64,000 bases of DNA from Neolentinus lepideus HHB14362 ss-1 (taxonomy: Eukaryota; Basidiomycota; Agaricomycetes; Gloeophyllales; Gloeophyllaceae). Positions 32,205-44,000 of this stretch are shown here, one piece after another (position 1 is the first letter of the stretch; each line of letters begins with the position of its first letter). A program made the position numbers and the translations under genes. The notes beneath the pieces were generated by a model. That model made no database searches and had not been told where the DNA came from. It worked only from the letters and a program-made list of their open reading frames with translations. Where the stretch lies: assembly GCA_001632425.1 (NCBI GenBank), contig KV425567.1, forward strand, positions 310,001-374,000, given 5' to 3'.

Positions 32205-35174
32205 ATGTCCTCTGCGAGCACCTCCATCGAAGTATTGGTTAAGGAGTGGCTGCGATTAGACAAGGTATGTCGATGTCCCTACGACGGTAGCTTCTGACAT
32301 AAACTCAGCTCTGTATGCTCTAGAATGAAGCTACTAGCAAAGAAATACAAGTTCTTTGGGAAGAAGGTCGGATCGACGAACTGGACTGTCGACTGAGGTC
32401 TGCCAAACCATGATATGTCCGAATGCATGGCTTGCGACGTTGATATCTCTTCCAGAAAGCGGATTGAATTCGGGACAGCTGGTAGGTCGCTCTCAGTTGA
32501 CATTGACAACCACTTCATTTTGATTCTCGTAGGACTGAGAGGAAAAATGGAAGCTGGATTTTCTAGGATGAATGACCTCACCATAATACAAGCGTCACAG
32601 GTTGGTCCCACGTAGCAGTGAATTAAGGCAGATCTTCACCATCACTGCTATTCAATAGGGACTATGTGCTTATATTCTTGCAAACGTACCTGCCGCCGCG
32701 GAACGTGGCATAGTCATCGGACATGACCATCGACACAACTCTGAGAAGTGGGCAATGATCACCGCTGCTGTATTCATGGCGCAGAATATGAAAGTTCATC
32801 TACTTACTGGTCATGTTCACACTCCCATGTGTGTATAGACTTCACCATCGTGCTGAAAGATCAGTCGTACTGAACACAGATTTTCAGGGTACCCTTTAGT
32901 CTGAAAAGGTTGCACGCTGCTTGCGGCGTTATGATAACAGGTATGCACCAATCATTACTGAGCATATCTGCGTTATATATGATCATACGGCTTACAGCGA
33001 GTCATAACCCCAAGGTATGTATCGGGATGACGACTTTAACATATGCTCTCTTTTGACCTGTGCATCGATATGGATAGAGCGACAATGGATATAAGGCAAG
33101 TATGTATTGATGTGTCCGTAGAATTCTGTCTCAGCTGATGTCTTACAGGTTTATTGGGAAAACGGAGTTCAGGTAGGCTCATCGAATCATCGCGCCTGAT
33201 ATACCGGAAGCTCCGAATACATTACCGCAGATTATCGAACCGCACGACAAACGGATTGCCAAATCGATAGAGGCTAATCTGGAGCCAGGCCGTTACGATC
33301 TTTCTGCCATTCCGACATCCTCGCTCTGTACTGACGTCACCGAAAGGATGCATGAAGATTATGTGCAGTATGTCAAGGCCCTGTTATCCAACAGGTGAGG
33401 GTACAATCCAGCGATTCAAGCAAAACCGGACTAACAAGACGACGAAAAGTAGTAATGAGGGTCAGCGATCCGAGATCCGGGTCGTCAATACCTCCATGCA
33501 TGGTGTAAGTCATGTAATATTAACGAAGGTGTTCGAATCGCTTGGACTTCCGGAGTACACATCTGTCAAAGAGCAAGAGTTACCGGATCCCGACTTCCCG
33601 ACGGTTAAATTCCCAAATCCCGAAGAGAAAGGTCATTAATGTTTCCATAGTTTATTAGCAACACAAAGATAAACATCTCTCTGATATCTAGGTGCATTGG
33701 TAGGTAAACTACTCCTTCAAAATACTCGTATGAAGAGCTCGGTAACGCTAGGACCTGGCCATGAAATGCGGTGACGAGGTCGGTACCAACTATGTCCTTG
33801 CTCAAGATCCCGATGCGGATCGCTTTGCAGCCGCGGAAAGACGGTAAGAACGCCAAAGTCGACACACCGCTGCGGATAACCGATGCGCTTCGGCTGTGCA
33901 GACCCAACGGAGAGTGGGTTCCCTTTACTGGAGACCAGTTGGGTACACTCTTCGCGGCCGCAATCCTTCAGAGATATCGGAGCTCCGGAAAACCGTTCAG
34001 TGAGCATTCATATCCCGTACCCTATGTTACTCTAATTGTGTTTTCTGGACAGGTAAACTGGCCATGGTCGCATCGACTGTAAGCTCGAAAATGATTGCTG
34101 CTATGGCCGCCAGCGAAGGTTTTCGGTTTGTTGACTGTCTTACAGGTAAGTGTGCATTGTATAACTATAGGCATTGGCCTGCCACCGATGTACCTCCGTC
34201 TCAGGGTTCAAATACATTGGGAATACCGCATTAGCATTGGTCATCGACGGATTTGATGTTCCATTTGGATATGAGGAAGCTATCGGCTTTATGTTCGGCG
34301 ACGAAGTCAGAGACAAGGACGGCATTGCAGCAACCGTACGTTTGACGGTACAATCTGGAGACTCGCTGCACTCACACTATGTAGATAGTCTTTGTAGACC
34401 TCGTCATTTCATTACATGCGCAAGGGAAGACAGCGTATTCGTATTTGCAAGAGTTGTATCAGCGGTTGGCCAATCCTTTTCCCTGATCCATCTTCTCTGA
34501 CCATGCGCTCTAGCTATGGATATTTCCAAGTGAGACCCACGCCGTTCAATGACAAAGGCTATACCTTTTCTGACCTTGTCCGAAGACTAGCAATAGCTAT
34601 TTCATTTGTACCGAGACGGCTATAATCAATAAGATTTTCGCCCGCTTGAGAAAATTCCCCGGCAATGTGAGTATGGCTGTATATGATTTGTTAGAACATT
34701 GATAGAATAACATCGGCCAGATCGCGACAGACAAACAGGAGTACCCGAAAGAGATCGCTGGCCTCACCATTATCCAAGTCCGAGACCTAACTACCGGTTA
34801 CGACAGTGCGAATCCGCCATCATATAAGCCGACACTGCCCCTCTCGTCAGGACATATGATTCAGTTCAAAGCTGAGTCGCCATCTAAGGATGAAGTGATA
34901 TTTTTGACGCTACGGTACGTTAATCCTCGTTTAGTGCACGCTGGGCAGCTAATGACACGGGTCTTGTGTATAGAACCAGTGGTACCGAACCGAAGGTAAG
35001 CTTACATCTCACTATTGCACTGAACTACGCTCCGAGGTTGCATCACAGATCAAATATTATCTTGAAGGCAGAGGTCAGGATGCCTATGGAGTCGGTGACC
35101 TCCTTGCCAGAGTAGTGGCAGAGTTAGGCCAAAGCTGGCTTCAAGCCGAGCAGAATGGACTAGGTCGCCCTTGA
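32205..35174 (+). CDS. PRM15: Phosphoglucomutase/phosphopentomutase (PGM2/Prm15 family)
   Basis: Hexose/pentose phosphomutase linking ribose-1-P from nucleosides and glucose-1-P to central metabolism. Twenty-two exons close to 597 residues: 32205-32264, 32324-32397, 32456-32481, 32533-32600, 32659-32828, 32888-32940, 32998-33014, 33078-33095, 33149-33172, 33231-33394, 33453-33631, 33692-33699, 33752-33843, 33902-33999, 34053-34145, 34205-34335, 34385-34464, 34514-34529, 34586-34666, 34721-34914, 34974-34995, 35049-35174. The phosphoserine loop reads TASHNPK then DNGYKVYW, the metal loop QDPDADRFAAAE, the sugar loop GYEEAIGFMFGD and the phosphate loop RTSGTEPKIKYYLEG. Six exons are 8-24 nt, and the intron at 33096-33148 has a GC donor (gcaagt). 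The PGM2-type NGYKVYW block favours this subfamily over classical Pgm1. Confidence 0.93.
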
Positions 35175-35287
35175 CGCCTTTAAACGCAGTCCATCCACTG
35201 GATCTGAGTAATGACAACAAACAGCAAACAATAGTACATGATTTAAGACACTCTGTTATATCGACTACCGTGCTACCAAAAACTACT

Positions 35288-37348
35288 TCACGACTTAATG
35301 TGGTCATAGAGCGTGTTGCTTCTGCGCCAAGTCTCTGCGTCTAGCTCTGCCAAGTTCAGAGACTGCGCCATCAGTCTATCCAACCGGAGTTTGGTCAACG
35401 CTCCATACACGAGCAAGTCATAAAGCTCACTTAGCTATCTTCATTCTGAGGATAAGGTCTTCGGCTGTTAGAGACTGGTCCTGTCGCCTCAACGTCACGA
35501 AGTCGCTTTGGATGAACTGAAAAGCAAGACCTCAATCATGCTATGGGCTCACAGGATGCAAAGATTATGCTAATCACCTCCGACATCTGCTTTCCTACCC
35601 GGACGCTAACGTTCTTCACGTGGTACAAGTAATGTCGGAATATGGCCAGCAGTGGTGGGCTTTGCAAAATGTCACCTTCAGCTCGATAGTAATCCGATGC
35701 AGATTGTGATCGCACGGGGAGGATAATGTCCGTCTGTAAGACGGATGATCACCTACCACAGACAAGTAAAAAGCCATGACATCGCAAACCTTAAAAAATG
35801 CACTCTTGCTGCCTTCTGTCATGACTACAAAATTCATGTCCGTGTTGAACGAGAATTGGCTGAATGGGAAAGCGTATAGGATTGTTTGCGACGACATCGC
35901 ATTTTGGGCAGCTACGACATTGGCCACTCCTTACAAGGCAATGTCAACCATGGAACAACACCCAACGGAGACAGAGAATACCTTTCTCGAGCAGGTTTCC
36001 CTCTTGTAAGCCCAACTCAGATATGACAACGGTGGTCCCTGCCGGAACTTGCAGGTATCCAGAGTGCAAATCTTCCTCTTTGCTTTCTGGAACGAAGTGC
36101 TCGTTGTTTAGCTTGTCGAGAGTCGCCGGGAGTGTTATGACTTGCGGGAGCAGAAGGGAAAGGACAGTGCAGAGAGACGGGATAGTCGATGGGCTGGGAG
36201 GAGGCGGCAACTTGGACAAGGTAAGGGATGGTGGCAGTAAATGCGTTTGTTTAATTTGACTTCATACGAAATGTATAACTCAACCACGGAGGTCCGGGGT
36301 GACAGCATTGACTTACACTTGGGCCATGCACACGAGCAGAACCCATTCTGCAGCACTGGTATCTCCGTCAAGAGCTTGATCTGCAATCCATTTGATCAGC
36401 TTTTGTCGAACGTCCGAGACGTTCTCCAGCGAAGGGAAGTTCTCGAACACCACAGAGCGATCTACGGGTCTCGAATACAAAACATGAAGCGTAGGAACAG
36501 ATACCAGTTCCTCCTGTTCGCCGTGTAGTCTATAAAAGAATTTGTTGGCAGGACTCCCTCATGACGCAGTGACTTCTTACACGTCCTCGTGGAGAATGCC
36601 CACAAAGTCGATCAGATCTGTGGGCTTTGGGTCACGGCCTGTGGTATAATATATCTAAGGCTTATGGTTATTTCTGTTCCGGCTGCACTGTTCCGGCTTT
36701 CTCGTACCTTCACTTGAGCACCAACATGGGGTAAATCAGGTATAGGGAACTTATGAGGACGTGCAGGTTGGTGGACGACGTCTGACTCTGCGAATACATT
36801 GATTATCATCGAAGAACGCGATGCATCATATCACGCAAAGTCACTCACCTTCGCTGCCTCCGTCCAGTAGATCTGATACCCAATCTGATTCACCAGGAAT
36901 ACTGGTTGCCCAGATGACCGTGCATTCCCTCAGATTGGCATAATCGGATTGTCTCAGGAGGTCATCATCAGCCCCACTTTCAAGATTCCACCCTCCGGGC
37001 GTTCCATCGGCCAAGCGTGATATATACATCTCAGGTGATTGTGATGTATCTTGCACCATAGCACGGAACCTGACTAGTGCGCCATCTTTACGGGCTGAGG
37101 GAGGTGTGCGCGCGCTGAGAACAGGTATCTACATATGTGACTGAGAAATCAGGCTTGACGTAGCTCAGTAGACTTACTGTACGAAATGCATCAGTAGTTC
37201 TAAATAGACTGAAGAAGTGCTCATGTACGATTGCAGGAAAATTTTCCGAGTCTCTGTGGGCATTGTAGACCTCGAGGAGAACCTTGGAAGGATCTCGCAG
37301 AGCGTCTGAAGCAGAAGAAGCCTCCATTGTCCAAAATTCCAAGCCCAT
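35288..37348 (-). CDS. MCMBP: MCM-binding protein (MCMBP/ETG1)
   Basis: Nuclear protein that binds MCM3-7 and regulates loading and removal of the replicative helicase. Ten exons give 521 residues: 37348-37178, 37128-36849, 36787-36708, 36654-36581, 36529-36317, 36259-35982, 35929-35790, 35733-35578, 35516-35431, 35375-35288. Family blocks: TPPSARKDGALVRFRAMVQD, SPEMYISR, GWNLESG, DFVGILHED, EEDLHSGYLQVPAGTTVVI, GLQEGNLLEKG, LYAFPFSQFSF, EGSKSAFFKTDIILPV and VGKQMSEFIQSDFV. The name is firm. S. cerevisiae lacks this gene, so its presence fits a basidiomycete. An ATG at 37327 is an alternative start. It converges with the mutase (113 bp) and is divergent from uL15m. Confidence 0.93.
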
Positions 37349-37479
37349 TGGAGCAGGGAGTTACACGATTAGCTCAGGGCAAAGCCACAAACGCGACGCG
37401 GTCGTGCCCGTGAGAAGTGAAGTCCGTCGCAGACCGCCACCTTTACTTGTTCCGCCAACCGGAAAGCAGCAGCTACAAA
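37349..37479. promoter_or_regulatory. Shared promoter of MCMBP and mitochondrial uL15m
   Basis: 131 bp between divergent start codons; both genes must be driven from overlapping control sequence. Confidence 0.45.
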
Positions 37480-38421
37480 ATGTCTCTCCCCCGCCTCCGC
37501 TCGGCGACGAGCAAGGTTCATCTTATGAACCTTTCGCCGGCTCCAGGCTCCCAACACACCGTGCGACATTTGTCCCATTTCTCCTATAAATTGAGCTGAA
37601 GCATCCGTAGCAAAAACGTGTAGGCCGAGGACGAAGGTCCGGACACGGTAAGACTTCCGGGAGAGGTCACAAAGGTCAGAAGGCGAGGTCTGGGAATGGC
37701 AAACCCAAACTACAGTTCGAGGGCGGTCAGACGACTATTGTGAAGTTATTCCCGAAGAAGGGCTTTACAAACCAGTGGGTTCTGCGTCTCTCCATCCAAG
37801 CCGGTACTGGAACCGCTGTCGCAGGAATGAGAAGGTCTATGCACCCGTCAACCTTGACCGCATACAGCATTGGATTGATACAGGGCGGTTAACATCAAGT
37901 CCGACGCAGCCCATCACCGCTAGGGAGCTGCTTCTTAGTGGCTGCGTACACAATGTGCATGACGGTATAAAGCTTCTGGGAGATGTGCGTTGATTTACCT
38001 TTCCTGTTGATATACCAGTCTTCACCCTCGATGTCTACAGGGCGCGGAGCGTCTTAAGACCCCCATCCACATCACTCCTTCCCGGGCATCGAAAACCGCC
38101 ATCCAAGCAGTGGAAAAGTTAGGCGGATCCGTGTTCTGCAGATACTACAACCCATTGGCTCTGCGTGACTGTGTGAAGGCCCGAACAGACCGCTTCGATG
38201 CTGCACCAACTCGACGAACGGATATAGGTATGTTGCTAATCTGCTATCGTCCCTACGAGTGCAAACTCATTCTCGCCACAGAATGGTACACAGACTGGAA
38301 GAACAGAGGCTATCTCTCTGAGAAGGCCATTACAAAGATGCCCATGGTCACTGCAAGGTGGAAAGCGCTTTCTAAACAGCTACAAGCGTTTAGAGGGGAG
38401 GAGTTCGACACACGCAAGTAG
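37480..38421 (+). CDS. MRPL10: Mitochondrial large-subunit ribosomal protein uL15m
   Basis: Structural protein of the mitochondrial large ribosomal subunit. Five exons (37480-37560, 37611-37774, 37825-37984, 38041-38227, 38282-38421) give 243 residues. The N-terminus is a basic presequence ([18 protein letters not shown]). The uL15 signature follows: [18 protein letters not shown], then [30 protein letters not shown] and the C-terminal [20 protein letters not shown] and [15 protein letters not shown]. The tail extends beyond bacterial L15, as is common in fungal mitoribosomes. It converges with PRP38 with only 43 bp between stop codons. Confidence 0.93.
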
Positions 38422-38464
38422 TATGACTCGTCCCATGACCTTCTTTCGCCATTATATATCCTAT

Positions 38465-39558
38465 CTATGTATCACCGTTCGACATAACAGTGTCCTTACG
38501 GTCTGGAGATATACTGCGACTACGCGAGCGGTATGGAGACCCTGACCGTGAACGTGAACGTGAGCTTAAGGAAGAGGTGTTCCTAGAACCGGCAGCAGGC
38601 GATCGTGATCTGGATGGACTCTGGGACACATAACGATTCCCAGCATCTGAAGGCGGTCGAGTCCTCGACTCATTTGTCTCTCTCCTCGAGGGACTCAGGC
38701 TTGCTCTGGGGCTCGCGCGCTGGCTCCCACTACGACTCCTGCTTCTGCTACGACTCTGACTCCTGCTGCGATCGTCTCTGCCCTCCATCGCGTCGAGCAA
38801 CCGACTCTTACGAGGTCCGATCTCTCCAGTCTCTTCCAACACAGACCGTTTCGCCAGTCGGGGTAAAATGATGTCGCATACCCTCTCTTCTCGTAAGAGG
38901 CTGTAGACGAATTCGTCCATGTATGTCAAGTGGTAGCCACCTATGGTCTGCATTAGCGATGAGCAACCAACGCCATTCAATTCAATGCACACCCATATTC
39001 CGATAGCGTAGCTTCCTATAGTCTTTTAGCAGTGGCTCCAAGATCCCATACACCTCTGCGGAACGAAATGTCATGCGGACGTATAAAGCTGCTAGTGCAC
39101 GCAAGTACCTACAGACCATATTGATGAACAGCTCGAGTGAATTGGAATGCGCTTGGACTCACTTGAATTCATCTGCCTGTAGATATTCGACGAGGATCTC
39201 TTTTTCCGGCTGAATCTGTAACAGCTTCAACAGCAGACATAAGAACTGTGTGGGCTTCTGGTTCCCATATACGCCGCCTATAAACTTCAGCTCGATGGCT
39301 TTATCAATCAAGGTTTCAGCTACAGTAGCACCATAAGCCGAAGTATAACAAGGACATGGTCATAAAAAGGTTCAACCAGTCAGAGCGAAACATTCTTCCT
39401 TCCAGTACGGAGATTCATAGATACGGTTTCTGATAACAGTCTCAACTAGATACTAGGGCATTTGAGAGGCGAGGTTCACGCGCTCCAGAGTAATGATACC
39501 TCACCTGAGGATTCTGCCCGTGGATAGCTTGTGCACCGCGCACGGTCGTGTTGGCCAT
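38465..39558 (-). CDS. PRP38: Pre-mRNA splicing factor Prp38
   Basis: Component of the U4/U6.U5 tri-snRNP needed for spliceosome activation. Five exons (39558-39505, 39452-39377, 39319-39163, 39108-38993, 38940-38465) give 292 residues. The start matches the family (MANTTVRGAQAIHGQNPQ), followed by YLVETVIRNRIYES, IDKAIELKFIGGVYG, FLCLLLKLLQIQPEKEI, DEFKYLRALAA and DEFVYSLLREERVCDIILPR. The C-terminal 110 residues form an RS domain with a run of about ten Arg-Ser dipeptides, as in metazoan PRPF38 and unlike budding-yeast Prp38. Complete. Confidence 0.94.
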
Positions 39559-39834
39559 GATCAGGGGAGTCAAGTAGACAATGAAGTAGAACACCAAAGC
39601 GCAGCTAAACGGGCCGAGCAGCCTCGTTTACGGTGTGCAACGCATGCGATCCAAGTTGATCGAGGTCAATTGACAACCTTACTTCTACCTAGGACTTCCC
39701 GATAGATCGGCACCAGGAAAAATTCCGCCTGCGCCAAAAAACAGTATATGAAGTATATTGCACAGCGATACAGCAACGACACCGGTCTGAACTAGGAATG
39801 TGTGTATGTACATCAGAATCAATGGGATCATCAA

Positions 39835-40758
39835 CTAAGCCGAGGCGGCGTCGCTGGGGGGGCTGTAGTGACTCATCAACTTCGCTTTGTACTCTGAAAC
39901 GAAGACAAGATTCAGAACTGTGCACAGTTTAAAGGCGGCAGGGTAGGCACCTGAGGGTGAATCCCACATTCCAGCGGCTTCGGGATTCAAAGGAGACGCG
40001 TTGTTCGGCTCTAGAGCGCCGAGGTCAATGGAAGAAGCGCTGACTCGGGCCAACTCACCTCCTAATAGGGATTGCAGGGAAAGTAAAATTGTCTGAACGC
40101 TGTAGACGGCCGACCATTTATCCTGAGATAGCAATTTGTACGTTGGTTCGCATAGTACAACCAGCAGAACCTGCATCCATACCTGTAAGATATCTAAACA
40201 GATAGCGCCGGAGCCAAGATCCACATTAGGATGGTAACACGTTGAGTCGAATCTGATGGTGGGTGCGACGTAGGGATAGTTTGGTGGAAATGTTATTGAT
40301 ATCTTGAAGGTGAGACCAGAGTATACCTGTGAAAGACATGTGATCTTGAGTACGGACACGACAGACCCGACACGACATACTGTGCCCGTTGGTCCTTCAA
40401 TTGTTCCGACCCATTCGAAAAGATTCGCGTCACTCTTGGGGAAGGCTGACTGAAGAAAAATAAGAGCGCGAGGCATGTTAACAATCCGGCGGAACACGTA
40501 CAATGCCTGGTGAAGAGGACATCTAGACCCAACACGACGTGAATACCGATACCGGACGATGTTCTCGAACAGCTTACCATTAGTTGCATTAGTTCGCTAC
40601 TCAGCCTGATATGACGCGTCAGTAAGTTATTTGGACGTCGTGACGCGTCGCGATGCTCACCGCTTGGTGACGGATCCCGAAGCATCGCTGGTAGAGCCTG
40701 CCACGCCCACTTTCTGAGAGCTGCGGGGAGGCGCGAGTGAAGTCGTGATTTGTTCCAT
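39835..40758 (-). CDS. UBC11: E2 ubiquitin-conjugating enzyme, UBE2C/Ubc11 type
   Basis: E2 enzyme of the anaphase-promoting-complex type, which starts ubiquitin chains on cyclins and securin. Eight exons (40758-40661, 40605-40578, 40522-40502, 40449-40381, 40326-40183, 40122-40059, 40010-39951, 39893-39835) give 180 residues. The E2 core has the HPN motif ([12 protein letters not shown]) and the catalytic cysteine (AICLDIL). [37 protein letters not shown] and [15 protein letters not shown] identify the E2-C branch. A Ser/Pro-rich N-terminal extension of about 33 residues precedes VTKRL, as in UBE2C where it tunes APC/C activity. Exon 3 is 21 nt. It is divergent from EDE1 with 270 bp between starts. 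Confidence 0.9.
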
Positions 40759-41028
40759 AATAGAAATACAGTGGTGAATGTATGCGAAGAGTGCAATGCA
40801 AAACAGAGGCAGACAGAGAGAGGTGGTGGCAGGGAGCAGGTGCGCTGTAAACAGAACCAACTTAGAGACGCGCGCCACAACATCAGTCACGTGCTGACTC
40901 AGGGAAGAGCGTGCGATGCCGACTCCGGGGCTCCGTGCCGTCGGCCCTGCACCGGGGTGACGTTCTCTATTATCGCTGCACTTGCTTGCCAGCCTGCTGC
41001 TCAGTCCTTCTTGTTTGCTAGGGCGGCA

Positions 41029-44000
41029 ATGTCTGGCACATTCACCCCGTCTCCTGCTGAGCTTGCGCTCGTAAAAAAGATATTCGCGCACCCGGATGCG
41101 CAGAAGCTTGGTGCATTAACTGGCGAGATCGCGGTCCAAATATTCAGTGGGTCGAAGCTTCCGCCTGCGGTCTTGGGAGAAGTATGGTCTTTGGCAGACA
41201 AGGAGAACAACGGTTGGCTCTCCAAGAAAGGCGCTGCTATTGCTGTCCGGCTTATGGGCTGGGCGCAGAAGGGAGAGCGGCTCAGAGAGGAACTCATATA
41301 CAAGCGTGCGTACCGTATCTGTGATTGATACATCGGACTCACTTCACTACAGCTGGACCCCTTCCCACTATTGATGGCGTGTCAGACCTAGTACCTCAGT
41401 CTACAGGCGGCTCAGCCAAGCCGCCTACTGTATCTAACGTTGGGCTACCTCCACTGACGCCCCAAGACAAGACCAAGTTCATGAAGCTGTTTATGGGGGC
41501 GGGTCCCGTAAATGGCCTTCTGAATGGTGCGCAGCACTAGCTCACCAATAATTGAAAGTATCTCACCTTACCTGCGGGAACTACACAGCTGATAAGGCGA
41601 GAGACATTCTTGTAAAGTCTAAACTACCCGTGGACAAGCTATCACAGATCTGGTATGACACGTTATTCATACACGTCTTGGATACTCTGAACCCTAGCTT
41701 GGCAGGTCACTCGCAGATACTCAGAACCGTGGAGCTCTGGATTCGACGGATTTCACCATTGCCATGTACCTAGTTCAAGCCTGTATGTCAGGACAGCTTT
41801 CTTTTATTCCAGCAGCTCTTCCTCCGGGACTTTACGAACAGGCTGGTGGTCGCCCATTAGATGGCGTCGCCTCTCACAGCACGGGCGGCAGCGCTGGCTC
41901 CTTCAGCCCTAATCTTACAGGCTCCTTCCCTGGGCGTCCCTCTGCAGCACCAACTCCCTTGAGAACTCATGAAACTGGTGTTCGACCGCAGATGACCGGG
42001 TCAGGCCTCAGGTCAGCAGGCGGACCCCCTCTTCCTTCTCGTCCCTTGGCAGCAGTACTTGGAAGTAGTGCATTCGGAACTACAGTTCAATCACATAACA
42101 CGGGGCAGGCCTTCCAGCCTCCCTGGGATATCACTGCGCCCGAGAAGACTACGTCCGATGGTTTCTTTGACACACTCGACACGGATAGGAAAGGATATAT
42201 CGAAGGTGCCGTTGCAGTACCATTTATGCTGCAGTCGCAACTTCCGGAGGACGTATTGGCCCAAATCTGGTGAGTCTGCATTAAGGTTCTATCTGCTGCT
42301 GTAGTTGCTGAGATCGATCACTCTACCTCTAGGGACCTTGCCGATATGAGCAATGACGGTCGCCTAACTCGGGATGGCTTCGCTGTTGCCATGCATCTGA
42401 TCCAAAGCAAGCTAGCGGGCAAGGATGTTCCCCCTACTCTTCCCCTGAGCCTGATCCCGCCGTCCATGCGCGGAAATATCAATGCTGCGTCGTTCTCGGC
42501 TCCCCCAAGCTCTCCGCCTGCTGCGGAACCGCTTCGGGATTTGCTCTGGGACGATACTCCCCCTGCATCTGCGACTAGTACGGCTCCGACATTGCAGCCG
42601 CAGCGGACGGGACCGTTGTCCCCACAGCATACAGCGGCAGCTACTCCCTCATATGGTTCGCCGGCACCTGCTCCGTCAGCATTTGGTTCGCCTACCCCTG
42701 CAGTATCAGCATTCTCCCAGACAGATTCGTTTAGTACCTCTGGTAAGTTTTCTTCTTTTTATACGTGTGTGATGGCTTGGACTAACTTGCTATCCCTCAG
42801 CTACGTTCAACAACAGGGATCTACTTAGTGATGATGACGAATCGCCCGCCAAGTCGCCTCCTTTGGCCGATATGTCTGCTGAAATTGGTAATACCCAGAA
42901 TCAGTTGAACTCTACGAATCGCTCTCTCGAGACCACTAAGGTGGAGCGTGTCTCTGTTGAGCGTACATTGAATGATCAAGCTGCTCAACTCTCGGCCTTG
43001 CAGACCCAACTGTCTTCTGCCAAAGCGGCCTATGAAACTGAAACTAGTCTCTTGTCGACCTTACGGGAACGGTATGCCACGCAGACCGCGGAGATCCAGA
43101 AGGCACGGGAAGAACTTATTCGCGCTGAAAGCGACCTCAGTGCTCTGCGCGTTGAGAAGGCCGAGATCGAGGGCAGTTTCTTACGGGATAAGGAGGAGGT
43201 CAGGGAGCTACACCGGAAGATGCACGAAGTCGGTGTGGAAACTGAAACCACCAAGGTCTTACTAGAGAAGCTCAAGAAGGAAGCGAAACAGCAGAAAGGT
43301 CTTCTGGCAATTGCGAAGAAGCAGCTGGTCACCAGGGAGCATGAGAAGGAGAAAGTCGAGAGTGAGGCAGGGGAGACCAGGCAGGAAGTAAATGAAGCCG
43401 TAAAAGAGAGAGAAGAGATTGAAGCCCAGCTCGAGGCAGCTCCCGTTAATGGCAGCGCAACGTTCCTTGAACCTGCTGCTGCCTCGTCACCTATTTCTGA
43501 CGAAGTCTTCGCCGCCGCTATGTCACAACCGTTGCCCACCTCACCGCCAGAAGCTGGGAGCCCTATCATAAGTCCCAAGAGCAACAACCCTTTCGATCGC
43601 CTTATGTCTGCTAGTGGATCTCGTCCTCAGTCACCTTTCATGCCTTTGGCTAACACTTCTGTACCTACTGCTGCTGCGGTCGTCGACCCCTTCGGTTTCT
43701 CATCGGAGGAGCCAATCAAACCATCTACTGAGACCGAGGGCATGAGCAAAGATATCACTGGAGCGGCCAACCAGTTCCCAAATATTCAACCGTACCCCGC
43801 AGTCGCGACTTCGTCAACCAATGGTCCTTCTGAAGAGCCTTTTTCGCCTTCTGAAACCGAACATTGGAGCACCCCGCCGGAGACTGCCATGGCATCTCAG
43901 GTCCCAATCTTTTCTGCGGTTGGACAAGAGCCAGCGTCTAAGAGTAGCGCTGAGGCCACCCCTACCTCGGACACTCATGCAGATGAAACAGATATGAACT

